Counted from the first letter of the stretch, positions 14,950 through 26,742 are shown. The stretch is DNA of 64,000 nucleotides from Pleomorphomonas diazotrophica (GCF_002844595.1 NZ_PJNW01000002.1:62001-126000), one strand, 5' to 3'. Notes: generated from the letters alone by a model not told the origin. Numbers and translations are program-made.

Positions 14950-17367
14950 TCACGCCTTGTCGAGGAAGCTGTCCACCACCCGTTTCTGGCCGGCCTTGTC
15001 GAAATCGACGGTGACCTTGTTGCCGTCGACGGCGGCAACCGAGCCCGGGCCGAACTTGACGTGGAACACCCGGTCGCCCACGCCGAACTTCGGCGCGCCG
15101 TCCACCACCGACTTGGCGATCAGCTCGCCCTCGATCAGTTTGGGCTGGGTGCGGCCATAGGATTGCTGGGCCGGCGAGGAGAAGCCTCCGCGGCCTCCGC
15201 CGGCTGCCTTCTGGGCCTTCTGCGCGCGCTGCCAGCCGGGTGTCTCGTAATTCGACTGGAAGCGCTCGACGCTGTCGAAGCGCGAGGCGCCGTAGGGGTT
15301 CTGGCGGCCGAAGGAGGAGCCGTAGCCGCCATAGGCGCTGCCGGTTTCCTTGATCTCCACATGGGCGGCCGGCAGCTCGTCGAGGAAGCGCGAGGGAATC
15401 GACGACTGCCAGGAGCCGTGGATGCGGCGGTTGGAGGTGAACCAGATCAGGCAGTGTTTCTTGGCACGCGTCAGGCCGACATAGGCGAGGCGGCGTTCCT
15501 CTTCGAGCCCGGCTCTACCGCCTTCGTCGAGGGCACGCTGGTGCGGGAACAGGCCCTCTTCCCAGCCGGGCAGGAAGACGGTGTCGAACTCCAGGCCCTT
15601 GGCCGAATGCAGCGTCATGATGGAGACGGCGTCGAGCTCCTCGCCGCTGTCGCGGTCCATCACCAGCGAGATGTGTTCGAGGAAGCCTTCCATGCTCTCG
15701 AACTCGTCCATGGAGCGGATGAGTTCCTTGAGGTTTTCGAGCCGGCCCGGCGCTTCGGCCGAGCGGTCGTTCTGCCACATGGCGGTGTAGCCGCTCTCGT
15801 CGAGGATCAGCTCGGCGAGCTCGGTGTGCTTCATGGCCGGCAGAAGATCGCGCCAGCGATCGACGCTGTCGAGGAAGTCGCGCAGGGCGGTGCGCGTCTT
15901 GCCCTTGAACTCCTCGGTGGCGACCAGTTGCCGCGTCGCCTCGGTGAGCGGCACCGTCTCGGCGCGGCCGTAGTCGTGCAGGGTGCGGACGGACGTGTCG
16001 CCGATGCCGCGGCGCGGCGTGTTGACGATGCGCTCGAAGGCGAGGTCGTCGGCCGGTTGCATGACCAGGCGGAAATAGGCGAGGGCGTCGCGGATCTCGG
16101 CGCGCTCGTAGAACCGCGGGCCGCCGATGACGCGATAGGGAATGCCCGAGGTGACGAAGCGGTCTTCGAACTCGCGCATCTGGAAGGAGGCGCGCACGAG
16201 GATGGCGATGTCGTTGAGCGGCGTGCCGCCCCGCTGGAAGCGCTCGATCTCATCGCCGATGGAACGGGCCTCTTCCTCCGAATCCCAGGCGGAGGCGACG
16301 AACACCTTGTCCTCGTCGTCGTCCTGCGGCAGGTCGGTGAACAGCGTCTTGCCGAGCCGCGCCTCGTTGTGGGCGATGAGATGCGAGGCGGCGCCGAGGA
16401 TGTGGGCGGTGGAGCGGTAGTTGCGCTCGAGCCGGATCACCTTGGCGCCGGGGAAGTCGCGCTCGTAGCGCAGGATGTTGTCCACCTCGGCGCCGCGCCA
16501 GCCGTAGATCGACTGGTCGTCGTCGCCGACGCAGCAGATGTTGTGCGAGCCCTGGGCGAGCAGGCGCAGCCAGAGATACTGGACGACGTTGGTGTCCTGA
16601 TACTCGTCGACCAGGATGAAGCGGAACCGCTTGTGATAGTCGGCGAGAACGTCGGGGTTCTGGCGCAACAGCGTCACCGCTTCGAGCAGCAGGTCGCCGA
16701 AGTCGACGGCGTTCAGCACCTTGAGCCGCGCCTGATAGGCGGCATAGAGCTCGCGGCCCCGGCCGTTGACATAGGCGCGCGCCTCGCCTTCCGGGATGTC
16801 GGCCGGGCGCAGGCCCTTGTTCTTCCAGCCGTCGAGCGCCGAGGCGAACTGGCGGGCCGGCCAGCGCTTCTCGTCGATGCCCTCGGCCTGGATCAGCTGC
16901 TTGATGAGGCGGATCTGGTCGTCGGTGTCGAGGATGGTGAAGTTGCTCTTGAGGCCGACCAGTTCGGCGTGCTTCCTGAGCATGCGCACGCCGATTGAGT
17001 GGAAGGTGCCGAGCCAGGGCATGCCCTCGACGACGCCGCCCACCAGATGGCCGACGCGCTCCTTCATCTCGCGCGCCGCCTTGTTGGTGAAGGTCACCGC
17101 GAGGATCTGCGAGGGAAAGGCGCGGCGCGTCGCCAGGATATGGGCGATGCGGGTGGTCAGGACGCGCGTCTTGCCGGTGCCGGCGCCGGCCAGCACCAGC
17201 ACCGGACCATCCAGCGTTTCCACCGCTTCGCGCTGCTCGGGGTTCATGCCCTGCAGATAGCCGACGGCGCCAGCGCCGGGGCGGGCGGCAGCCATGGCAC
17301 GGGCGGCGATGCCCAGCGAGGGAGAGGCGTCGAAGTCGGTCTGGTCGTGATTCTGGGAAGCAGTCAT
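14950..17367 (-). CDS. uvrD: UvrD/PcrA/Rep-type DNA helicase
   Basis: 805-residue superfamily 1A 3'-5' helicase for nucleotide excision and mismatch repair. Motifs in order: GMNPEQREAVETLDGPVLVLAGAGTGKTRVL (Q-motif and Walker A), TFTNKAAREM, LVDEYQDTN, GDDDQSIYGWRGA, LERNYRS, TLHSAKGLEFDTVFLPG, and YVGLTRAK. The C-terminal 60 residues (FGVGDRVFHVKFGPGSVAAVDGNKVTVDF) form the Tudor-like RNA-polymerase-binding domain of UvrD/PcrA. Start chosen at the ATG at 17365-17367 (MTASQNHDQ); a longer in-frame extension of about 40 residues upstream is not conserved-looking. No strong ribosome-binding site is visible. Confidence 0.95.
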   Translation of the reverse strand: MTASQNHDQTDFDASPSLGIAARAMAAARPGAGAVGYLQGMNPEQREAVETLDGPVLVLAGAGTGKTRVLTTRIAHILATRRAFPSQILAVTFTNKAAREMKERVGHLVGGVVEGMPWLGTFHSIGVRMLRKHAELVGLKSNFTILDTDDQIRLIKQLIQAEGIDEKRWPARQFASALDGWKNKGLRPADIPEGEARAYVNGRGRELYAAYQARLKVLNAVDFGDLLLEAVTLLRQNPDVLADYHKRFRFILVDEYQDTNVVQYLWLRLLAQGSHNICCVGDDDQSIYGWRGAEVDNILRYERDFPGAKVIRLERNYRSTAHILGAASHLIAHNEARLGKTLFTDLPQDDDEDKVFVASAWDSEEEARSIGDEIERFQRGGTPLNDIAILVRASFQMREFEDRFVTSGIPYRVIGGPRFYERAEIRDALAYFRLVMQPADDLAFERIVNTPRRGIGDTSVRTLHDYGRAETVPLTEATRQLVATEEFKGKTRTALRDFLDSVDRWRDLLPAMKHTELAELILDESGYTAMWQNDRSAEAPGRLENLKELIRSMDEFESMEGFLEHISLVMDRDSGEELDAVSIMTLHSAKGLEFDTVFLPGWEEGLFPHQRALDEGGRAGLEEERRLAYVGLTRAKKHCLIWFTSNRRIHGSWQSSIPSRFLDELPAAHVEIKETGSAYGGYGSSFGRQNPYGASRFDSVERFQSNYETPGWQRAQKAQKAAGGGRGGFSSPAQQSYGRTQPKLIEGELIAKSVVDGAPKFGVGDRVFHVKFGPGSVAAVDGNKVTVDFDKAGQKRVVDSFLDKA

Positions 17368-17531
17368 GATGAGAACAATAAAGCAACAGAGCGCCGGGCG
17401 CGAGAGTGTCGTGGCCTTTTGGAGATCCTGTCGTTCCCACCATCGGAAATAACGTTCTGGTTGTGTTTCTCCCGACTTGACCTTCTGCACTCCGTGTCCA
17501 GAAGCTGTGTGGGATTTCGTGGGAGGGGCGC

Positions 17532-18320
17532 ATGGAGACGGATAGTCGGCCGAAAAGATATCTCTGGCTGCGCCTTGCTGCCTTTCTAGTTGATTTCGCG
17601 CTCGCCTACGCCTTGGCGGTAGTCATTCTCACAGCCGTTGATGCAGTCACAGGAGGGGACTTTTACTATTGGAAAGGGGTTTATAGTCAAACCGCTTGCG
17701 TGACTGCTCCCCCGTCTGCCCTTCTGGACGAACTCACCACGGCCCTTCCCCCTGTTCCAGACTGGCAAAGAACTGAGGTCGTCTGCCGAACCCTGCCCGC
17801 AGGTGGAAAGGCGAGTTACGTGCTCACTGTGAAAAATGAAGCACGGGAGGGTAAAACCGCTCGTTCCCAGTATGTTAGCGTTGGGGTTACCGCTTCGGGT
17901 GATCGGCTTGATACCAGTTTCAAGCTCGATCCAACGGTCTTTGTCGCCTATCTGTTTATGCTTGCTTGGGCGCGTTATTTCGGGCGTTCGCCTGGCAAAC
18001 GTTGGCTCCGGCTCACTGTAATAGAGCGGGGAGGTGAGAATGGAACTTCTCCCCGGTTATTCCGGCGTGAGTTGTTACGTCTCGGGCCGCTAATGCTGTT
18101 CTCTATGGTCGGCGTTGTCGTCGCTCTGACCGCATGGTGTCTTGTTGGCTCAGATCCGATGCGGCTGATAAGGCAAATGCAGGCTGCTCCTATTGCATGG
18201 GCTGCCCCTAACGCTGTCCTGAGTTTGGCTCTTGCCGTCTATTATCTCTTTCCCTTTCTGCACTGGCGAGGCCAGTCCTTCTACGACAAGTTTGCGGGAA
18301 CGATGGTGACGCGCGGTTGA
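17532..18320 (+). CDS. RDD family membrane protein
   Basis: 262-residue integral membrane protein. RDD hallmarks are present: KRYLWLRLAAFLVDFALAYA (first helix with R and D), FGRSPGKRWLRLTVIE after the second helix, and QSFYDKFAGTMV at the C-terminus. Between the first two helices is an unusually long (about 100 residues) extracytoplasmic loop with two cysteines (TACVTAP, TEVVCRT), likely a disulfide-bonded domain. Codon use is clearly less GC-rich than in the neighbours, which may mean recent acquisition. The family is linked to ion transport in some bacteria; no substrate is inferred here. Confidence 0.85.
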   Translation: METDSRPKRYLWLRLAAFLVDFALAYALAVVILTAVDAVTGGDFYYWKGVYSQTACVTAPPSALLDELTTALPPVPDWQRTEVVCRTLPAGGKASYVLTVKNEAREGKTARSQYVSVGVTASGDRLDTSFKLDPTVFVAYLFMLAWARYFGRSPGKRWLRLTVIERGGENGTSPRLFRRELLRLGPLMLFSMVGVVVALTAWCLVGSDPMRLIRQMQAAPIAWAAPNAVLSLALAVYYLFPFLHWRGQSFYDKFAGTMVTRG

Positions 18321-18556
18321 TGCTGCCGTTGGCCCTGGCTCAGTTAATAGGTGGTAATTCACTCGGCATTTCTAACTATAAAAGTGTGTTTTTGTGCGTC
18401 TCATAAGGAAAACATAGCACTTCGTTTTTACGTAATCTCTTTGTCTATCCCCAATGGCGAACGGGTTTATGCTCTGAGTTTACTTGTTGTTCAGAGGTCG
18501 GGTCTCAGATTGTCTTATCGGCCGCCAGTCACGCCTTTTCTTGGTGGGAATGAGAC

Positions 18557-18772
18557 ATGATCGCGACTTCAGACGGGATGCCTTCCGGGATCTACACCTA
18601 TTTCGTCGCGCAGCCTTCGGTCGACGCAGGACTCGCTTTGGCGGCCTATACGAGCGACGCCGACAGTCCGGCCTGGCGGCTCGAACCCGGCGACTATCTC
18701 GACATGGCAGGTGGACTCGTCGCGGCGACTCCGGAGCTGGCGGCACTTGCCATCTCCTGGTCGCGCGGCTGA
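18557..18772 (+). CDS. Small hypothetical protein (71 aa)
   Basis: ATG at 18557 after GGTGGGAATGAG, a weak Shine-Dalgarno. The product (MIATSDGMPSGIYTYF...LAALAISWSRG) has no signal or motif I recognise. The third codon positions are strongly GC, as in the genuine genes of the window, while the 230 bases upstream (18321-18556) are AT-rich and hold no convincing gene. Its stop codon ends at the first base pair of the structured repeat at 18773. It could be the surviving piece of a larger gene. Confidence 0.45.
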   Translation: MIATSDGMPSGIYTYFVAQPSVDAGLALAAYTSDADSPAWRLEPGDYLDMAGGLVAATPELAALAISWSRG

Positions 18773-18964
18773 GATCCTAACCTGAAACTCTACTGGCGCG
18801 GGCATCCCTGGCGTCCACTTGGTCCGAAAAGTCTTCAACTTTTCGGGCGGATGCCCTTGCTTCGAGTTCTGGGCTTCCGGTGCTCACGAACCTCAACTTC
18901 GCTCCGCTCCGGTTCTCTTTCCTCTCGCCATCTGGCCCACGCCAGCGAGTTTCAAGTCAGGATC
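18773..18964. repeat. Dispersed structured repeat, copy 1 (ligA 3' end)
   Basis: About 190 bases with terminal inverted arms: GATCCTAACCTGAAACTC.. at the left and its near-complement ending ..TTTCAAGTCAGGATC at the right, continuing as CTGGCG/CGCCAG. The mismatches between arms become G-U pairs on the minus strand, that is in the ligA transcript, whose stop is 11 bases away. The centre contains GCTTCCGGTGCTCACG and CTCCGCTCCGGTTCTC, both nearly identical in copy 2 at 51305-51448. Confidence 0.8.
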
Positions 18965-18974
18965 TGTGCTCGCG

Positions 18975-21167
<2,193 letters not shown>

Positions 21168-21199
21168 TTAGACCGTAAGCCTCGGTGCCGTGCAAGATC

Positions 21200-21769
21200 T
21201 CAGAGGGCGGCGACAGCCGTCGTCACCGTCAGCGTGCCGGCGAAGGCGGCGAGCACGGCGGCGGTGGCCCGGTTGAGGGCGCCCGTGCCGACGTAGCGTC
21301 GACCGAGGCGGCCGATGACGAGGCCGGCAAGGCCCCAGACCACCGTCGCAAGAACAATGGATGCGGCTGTTCCCAGAAGCAGGACCGGCGGCGGCGGGCC
21401 GGGCGGCAGGATGGCGAAGGCCAGCACCAGCGCCTTGGGATTGATCAGCGTGATGACGAACACCCGGCGCGTCGGCACCGCCGTTCCGGCCGCTGGATCT
21501 GAGTGCCAGATTTTCACCGCCGAGAAGAGGAGCGCCACGGACGCCAGGAGCTTCAGAAGGGGAGCGGCGGCCGGTGCCGCCTCGACGAGCGTGCCAACGC
21601 CCACGCCGAGCAGCGCCAGTGCGATGCCATACGCGACGAGGACCGCGCCCACCACGCCAGGCAGCCGGCCGGCTCCGCCCGTCGCCGTGGCCGCGGCGAC
21701 CAATGCGTTGGTTGGTCCGGGCAGCAGCAAGAGCAGCAAGGCGGCGGACAGCGTTGCGGCGAGGGTCAT
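21200..21769 (-). CDS. LysE/RhtB family amino-acid exporter-like permease
   Basis: 189 residues, slightly shorter than the usual 200-210. Six hydrophobic segments are visible, starting LSAALLLLLLPGPTNALVAAAT, whose PGPTN matches the conserved PGP motif of the LysE/RhtB superfamily; LINPKALVLAFAILPPGPPP is the second conserved NPK block. It would export an amino acid or related metabolite. Start ATG at 21767-21769; a longer frame upstream has no family features. Confidence 0.85.
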   Translation of the reverse strand: MTLAATLSAALLLLLLPGPTNALVAAATATGGAGRLPGVVGAVLVAYGIALALLGVGVGTLVEAAPAAAPLLKLLASVALLFSAVKIWHSDPAAGTAVPTRRVFVITLINPKALVLAFAILPPGPPPPVLLLGTAASIVLATVVWGLAGLVIGRLGRRYVGTGALNRATAAVLAAFAGTLTVTTAVAAL

Positions 21770-21917
21770 GACGGTTCACGGGTAACTCTGAAAAGATCAC
21801 CCCGAATAGCATATTTAGGGCTCGCGAAAAGTGGTGGTCGCTGGCTTGGGAATGGTGAACTATGTCTTAATCCCCGTTTCCCAGCGGCCTTCCGATTTGC
21901 TAAGTCTTCGGTGAGGG

Positions 21918-24900
21918 GTGACGGCGCGGTGGTGCGAAGCTTGCACGGCGACGCGATGGTCTGAAGGGGCGGCGGCGCGGCGGGGCAGAGCGCCGCCATC
22001 GTCTCAAGATGGGTACACGGGAGCCAAGACGCTGAATTCGCTGTATTTCGGTATCGGATTCACGGTCATCCTGGCGCTCCTCGTGGCGCTGGTCGGGCCG
22101 CTGTTTGTCGATTGGACGGCCTATCGGGCCGCTTTCGAGACGGAAGCGGCGCATGTTCTGGGACATAAGGTGTCCGTTCGCGGGACGGCCGACGCCAATC
22201 TCCTGCCTTACCCTTCTCTGTCCTTTTCCGACGTGGTGATCGGCGACGACCCCAATGCGCCGCTGATGACCGTCGGCCGCTTCAACATGGAAATCGAGCT
22301 GTTTCCGCTGTTGTCGGGTGAGATCCACGTCACCGAGATGCAGGTGGTCCAGCCGCAGCTCAACGTTCGCGTCGACGAGAACGGTGCTTACGAGTGGATG
22401 TCTTCGGAAGAAGGCATAGGCATCAATCCCAGCCGGGTCATGCTGTCGGGCGTCGACATCGAGGACGGCCGCCTCGTCATCGCCGACGCGCGCCACAGCC
22501 AGCCGGTGGTGGTGGATGGCATCAAGGCCCGGCTCGACGCGCCGGCCCTGGCCGGTCCCTACAAGATGGAGGGCACGGCGCGGGTCGGCGGCGACACCTT
22601 GACCATCAAGGCGGCGACCGGCGCCGCCGACGGCAGTGGCGCCTTCGCGCTGAAAGCCAACGTGCGCTCGGCCGTTCATCCTGTGGCGGCGAGCTTCGAC
22701 GGCCAGCTCAAGATCGCCAACCATCGTCCGACCTGGGCCGGCAAGGCAAGGCTCGATCGGGTGATCGCCAAGGAAGACCAGGCGACCTTGCCCTGGTCGC
22801 TCACCGCCGATCTCGACGTGTCCAACCGAGCGGTGCTGGCCAAGACGCTGGAGTTCCGCTACGGCGCCGAAGAGCGGCCGTTCACCATCTCCGGCGCCGC
22901 GACGCTCGACCTCGCGGCGGTGCCGAGTTTCGAGGCGGTGCTGTCGGCCCGCCAGATCGACCTCGACCGCACGCTGGGCGCCGGGCCGGACAAGCCCGTC
23001 TCGTTGGACGGCGCACTCACTGCCTTCGGCGCGGCCATCGCCGGCCTGCCGGTGCCGAGCGTGCCCGGCCGCATCGGCTTCGACATTCCCGGCGTGGTGG
23101 TCGGCGGCAGCATCATCGCCGATCTGCGGGCGGACCTCGTCACCGCCAACTCCGGCTGGACTATCGACACGCTGGAGGCGACGCTGCCGGGCAAGTCGTC
23201 CTTCACGGCACGCGGCCGGCTCGCCATCGCGCCGACCATCGGTTTCGACGGTGACGTGACGCTCGCCTCAGACCAGCCGGCGACGCTGATCGCCTGGTGG
23301 GCGCCCGCCGGGCCGAAGGTCGGGCTCGATCCCTTCCGCATCTCGGCCAAGGTGGCCGCCTCGGCGGACGGGCTGCGGCTCGACGAGGTCGACGCCCGCC
23401 TCGACGAGGGGCGGGTCAGCGGTTCGCTCGATTTCGCGCCCGGTGCGGCCGGCCGCAAGCCGCGCCTGACGCTGGCGCTCGACGCCGATCAACTGAGGCT
23501 CACCGACGTCCAGACGGTGGCCGGTCTTGCGACGGGGCAGGGCGCCGGCGCCGACATGGTGATCAAGGCGGCCGTCGGCACGCTGATCGCCGGCGACGCA
23601 CGCGCCGAGGGCTTCGACGTGTCGGCATCGCTGGTCGATGCGACGCTGGATGTCGACCGCCTGTTCGTCCGCTCGCTGTCGGGCGCCCGCGTCACGGCGG
23701 CCGGCACCATTCGCGACGTGACGACGACGCCCGACGGCTCGATCCAGATGCGCGTTTCGGCGGAGAAGCTCGATGGCCTCGCCGATCTCGTCCGCGCCCT
23801 TTCGCCTAATGCGCCGGTGGCTGGTTTTCTGCGCGACGCCGCCCCGCATCTCGGGCCGGCGAGCGTCGAGGGCACCGTGCTCGCCAAGGCGTCGGGCGAG
23901 GGCACCGACATCAAGGTGGAGCTGAACGGGTCGGCCGCCGCCACCGATATCCGCGGCGAACTGGCTTTCAAGGGCCGCATCGACGCCTGGGATGCCGCCG
24001 ACATTTCCACCGACATCAGCCTGACCGGTCCCGACGGCGCCGAACTGATGCGCCAGTTCGGCCTTGAAGTGCCCGAGGTCGGCAAGCCCGGCGCCGGCAG
24101 CCTGACGCTGTCGGCCATGGGCAAGTCGAAGGACGGCCTCGCGGTGGTGCTGCGCGGCGCCATGGGGCCGACGGACGTGACGCTCAACGGTTCGGCGACG
24201 CTCACGCGCGGCGCCGCGCCCAGCGCCGAGCTCGATCTCGACCTGAAATCGCCGGATGTCGGCTCACTGCTGGTGCTCTCCGGCAACATCGTCCAGGGCG
24301 TCATGGCCTCGACGCCGGCCGACGTGGCGGCCCACCTGTCGATCGGTAACCGCAAGGTCCTGGTCAACCGCATCGAGGGCAAGCTCGCCGAGGTGCCGAC
24401 CGTCGGCGACATCACCGTCGACTTCGCCCCGGCGGTGCCGCGGGTGACCGGCGCGCTCTCCTTCGACGAGGGAACGCTGGCCGGCCTCGGCGAGGCCGTT
24501 CTCGGCCCGGCATCCCTTGACTTTCCGATCGTCCAGAGCCGCAATCCCTGGCCGGAGGCGCCGTTCGGCGCGGCGCTGATCGACGGCTTCGACACCGATC
24601 TGGCGCTGAAGTTCGGCCGGCTCGACATCGAGGGCGGACTGGTGGCCAAGGGCGTGGCGCTGTCGATTGCCAGCTCCGCCTCGGGTACGGGGATCGACGG
24701 CATCGAGGCGACGCTGGCCGGCGGCAAGCTCTCCGGCGACCTGATGATCAAGCGCGACCTCGACGGCACGGCCGGCGTGTCCGGCACCCTGCGCCTCGAC
24801 GGCGCGGCGGCCGAGGAACTGTCGTGGCAGCGCGACGGTCGGCCGCTGGTCACCGGCGCCTTCAACATCGACGCCCAGGTCAACGCCACCGGGCGGACGC

Positions 24901-25709
24901 TGGCCGGCTGGATGTCGTCGCTGACAGGCGGTGGCAGCTTCTCGCTCCGGAGCGGCCGGCTCGCCCACATGACGACGCGCGCCTTCGGTCAGGTGATCCG
25001 GCTGGCCGACGCCGGCAAGGAACTCAGCGAGGACCGCATCCGGCAGGCCTTCACCGACAATGTCGACATGGGTGATCTCGCCTTCGACCGGCTCGATGCC
25101 GCCTTCACGCTGGCCGGTGGCACGCTTCGGGCACCCAACATCGTGGTGACGGCGAAAGACGGCGCCACCTCGGGCTCGGCGACAGTGGATCTCGGCCGCC
25201 TCAGCGTCGACAGCGAGTGGCAGCTGTCGCTCGATGCGGGCGACGCGGCTGCCGCCGGCGGCGTGCCGCAGGTGTCGGTGCTGTTCAAGGGGCCGGTCGC
25301 CGACCCGTCCCGGCGCATCGACGTTACCGCCTTCGCATCCTATCTCGGCATCCGCGCCCTCGAGAAGGAGACGCAGCGGGTGCTGACCATGCAGGCCGAC
25401 ATTCTCGAACGCGAGCTGCTGTCGCGGCAGGTGCTGCGCGACCGCGAGGCGCTTGAGCGCCGCAACCAACTGATGCTGGAGGCGCGCGAGCGAGCGGCTG
25501 CGGCGGCGCTGGCCGAGAAGGCCAAGGCGGCGGCGATCCTGGCTGCCCAGAAGGCACGGGCGGAGAAGGCGGCGGGCGACCCGCTCGATGCCATCGGCAA
25601 GATCCTGGAAAACGGCGCGGCGCCGGCGGAGCCGGGCACCAAGCTCAAGGAGCTGCCGCGGTCCGACGTCGGCCTGCCGCCCGGCGGCGTGACGGGGAGC
25701 GCGCCATGA
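21918..25709 (+). CDS. AsmA family outer-envelope protein
   Basis: Large AsmA-like protein of about 1260 residues. An N-terminal membrane anchor (SLYFGIGFTVILALLVALVGPLFVDW) is followed by the AsmA start signature with LGHKVSVRGTADANLLPYPSLSFSDVVIGDD, a very long beta-rich domain of repeating strands (bridge-like lipid transport fold), the C-terminal AsmA_2 region (LAGWMSSLTGGGSFSLRSGRLAHM) and an alanine/lysine-rich coiled tail. AsmA-like proteins are implicated in phospholipid traffic to the outer membrane. The start is uncertain: only GTG at 21918 is in frame before the anchor, giving about 37 unusual residues; a non-standard start closer to the anchor is possible. Its end overlaps the GNAT gene by ATGA. 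Confidence 0.88.
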   Translation: MTARWCEACTATRWSEGAAARRGRAPPSSQDGYTGAKTLNSLYFGIGFTVILALLVALVGPLFVDWTAYRAAFETEAAHVLGHKVSVRGTADANLLPYPSLSFSDVVIGDDPNAPLMTVGRFNMEIELFPLLSGEIHVTEMQVVQPQLNVRVDENGAYEWMSSEEGIGINPSRVMLSGVDIEDGRLVIADARHSQPVVVDGIKARLDAPALAGPYKMEGTARVGGDTLTIKAATGAADGSGAFALKANVRSAVHPVAASFDGQLKIANHRPTWAGKARLDRVIAKEDQATLPWSLTADLDVSNRAVLAKTLEFRYGAEERPFTISGAATLDLAAVPSFEAVLSARQIDLDRTLGAGPDKPVSLDGALTAFGAAIAGLPVPSVPGRIGFDIPGVVVGGSIIADLRADLVTANSGWTIDTLEATLPGKSSFTARGRLAIAPTIGFDGDVTLASDQPATLIAWWAPAGPKVGLDPFRISAKVAASADGLRLDEVDARLDEGRVSGSLDFAPGAAGRKPRLTLALDADQLRLTDVQTVAGLATGQGAGADMVIKAAVGTLIAGDARAEGFDVSASLVDATLDVDRLFVRSLSGARVTAAGTIRDVTTTPDGSIQMRVSAEKLDGLADLVRALSPNAPVAGFLRDAAPHLGPASVEGTVLAKASGEGTDIKVELNGSAAATDIRGELAFKGRIDAWDAADISTDISLTGPDGAELMRQFGLEVPEVGKPGAGSLTLSAMGKSKDGLAVVLRGAMGPTDVTLNGSATLTRGAAPSAELDLDLKSPDVGSLLVLSGNIVQGVMASTPADVAAHLSIGNRKVLVNRIEGKLAEVPTVGDITVDFAPAVPRVTGALSFDEGTLAGLGEAVLGPASLDFPIVQSRNPWPEAPFGAALIDGFDTDLALKFGRLDIEGGLVAKGVALSIASSASGTGIDGIEATLAGGKLSGDLMIKRDLDGTAGVSGTLRLDGAAAEELSWQRDGRPLVTGAFNIDAQVNATGRTLAGWMSSLTGGGSFSLRSGRLAHMTTRAFGQVIRLADAGKELSEDRIRQAFTDNVDMGDLAFDRLDAAFTLAGGTLRAPNIVVTAKDGATSGSATVDLGRLSVDSEWQLSLDAGDAAAAGGVPQVSVLFKGPVADPSRRIDVTAFASYLGIRALEKETQRVLTMQADILERELLSRQVLRDREALERRNQLMLEARERAAAAALAEKAKAAAILAAQKARAEKAAGDPLDAIGKILENGAAPAEPGTKLKELPRSDVGLPPGGVTGSAP

Positions 25710-26230
25710 GCCCGTCGTCCGACCGCCCCGGCCGTCATCGTCGCCCCAAGCCGACCACCCGCGCCGCCACGCCCGAGGATATCGAGGTGATCGCCGGCTT
25801 CGTCCGGTCGCTCGCCGCCTACGAGAACCTCTCCGAGAAGATGGTGGCGACGCCGGAGGATTATGCGGCCGCCTTCTTCGGCGACAATCCGCGCGTCTTC
25901 TGCGAACTTGGCTTCATCGGCGACAAGCCGGCCGGCATCGCCGTCTGGTTCTATTCCTTCTCGACCTTCCTCGGCCGCCACGGGCTCTATCTCGAAGACA
26001 TCTTCGTCGACCCGGCGGCGCGCGGGCAGGGCGTCGGCAAGGCGCTGCTGGCCCGGCTGGCCCGGCGCTGCGTCGATGAGGGGCTCGGGCGCTTCGAGTG
26101 GACGGTGCTCGACTGGAACAAGTCGGCCATCGGCTTCTATGCCGCGATGGGCGCGCCGCTCAACGATGCCTGGGTGCCGGTGCGCATGACGCGGGAAGCC
26201 ATCGAGAAACTGGCGAAGGAGTGCCCGTGA
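25706..26230 (+). CDS. GNAT family N-acetyltransferase
   Basis: 174 residues. The GNAT core shows RAATPEDIEVIAGFVRSLAAYE at the start, GLYLEDIFVDPAARGQGVGKALLARLA as motif A with the acetyl-CoA pyrophosphate loop (RGQGVGK), and EWTVLDWNKSAIGFYAAMGA as motif B. The pattern is that of the diamine/thialysine acetyltransferase subgroup (SAT-like). It starts within the end of the AsmA gene and ends within the start of folA, so the three are translationally coupled. Confidence 0.92.
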   Translation: MSPSSDRPGRHRRPKPTTRAATPEDIEVIAGFVRSLAAYENLSEKMVATPEDYAAAFFGDNPRVFCELGFIGDKPAGIAVWFYSFSTFLGRHGLYLEDIFVDPAARGQGVGKALLARLARRCVDEGLGRFEWTVLDWNKSAIGFYAAMGAPLNDAWVPVRMTREAIEKLAKECP

Positions 26231-26742
26231 CCGAGCCGTTCCTCGACATCGTCGTTGCCATGGCGGAGAACGGCATCATCGGCCGCGACGGCGACATGCC
26301 CTGGCACCTGTCGACCGATCTCAAGCATTTCAAGGCGCTGACGCTCGGCCGCCCGATGGTGATGGGACGCAAGACCTTCGAGGCGATCGGCAAGCCGCTG
26401 CCCGGGCGCGAGACCTTAGTGGTGTCGCGCGATCCGGCCTTCGCGCCGGATGGCGTCACGGTGCTTTCCGATCTCGACGCGGCGCTTGAAGCGGCAAGGG
26501 CGAGCGCCGTGGCGAAGGGCGTTCCGTCCTTCGTGGTGGCCGGTGGCGGCGTTCTCTATGCGGCGACGATTGAGCGCGCCGACCGTCTCTTCGTCACCCG
26601 CGTCGCCGCCGCGCCGGAAGGCGACACCCGATTCCCGCCGATCGACCCGGCGCGGTGGGAGCTCACGGCCAGCGAGCCTATGGTGCGCGGGCCGCGCGAC
26701 AGCGCCGACGCCACCTTCGAGACCTGGACCCGGCGCCGCTGA
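26227..26742 (+). CDS. folA: Dihydrofolate reductase
   Basis: 171 residues. Starts at GTG 26227, which overlaps the upstream stop (GTGA). Conserved features: IVVAMAENGIIGRDGDMPWHLSTDLKHFKALT (active-site W and the D that protonates substrate), VMGRKTFEAIGKPLPGRETLVVSR (NADPH binding) and FVVAGGGVLYAATIERADRLFVTRV. Makes tetrahydrofolate, functionally linked to thyA at 32 kb. Length agrees with bacterial DHFR. Confidence 0.95.
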   Translation: MTEPFLDIVVAMAENGIIGRDGDMPWHLSTDLKHFKALTLGRPMVMGRKTFEAIGKPLPGRETLVVSRDPAFAPDGVTVLSDLDAALEAARASAVAKGVPSFVVAGGGVLYAATIERADRLFVTRVAAAPEGDTRFPPIDPARWELTASEPMVRGPRDSADATFETWTRRR

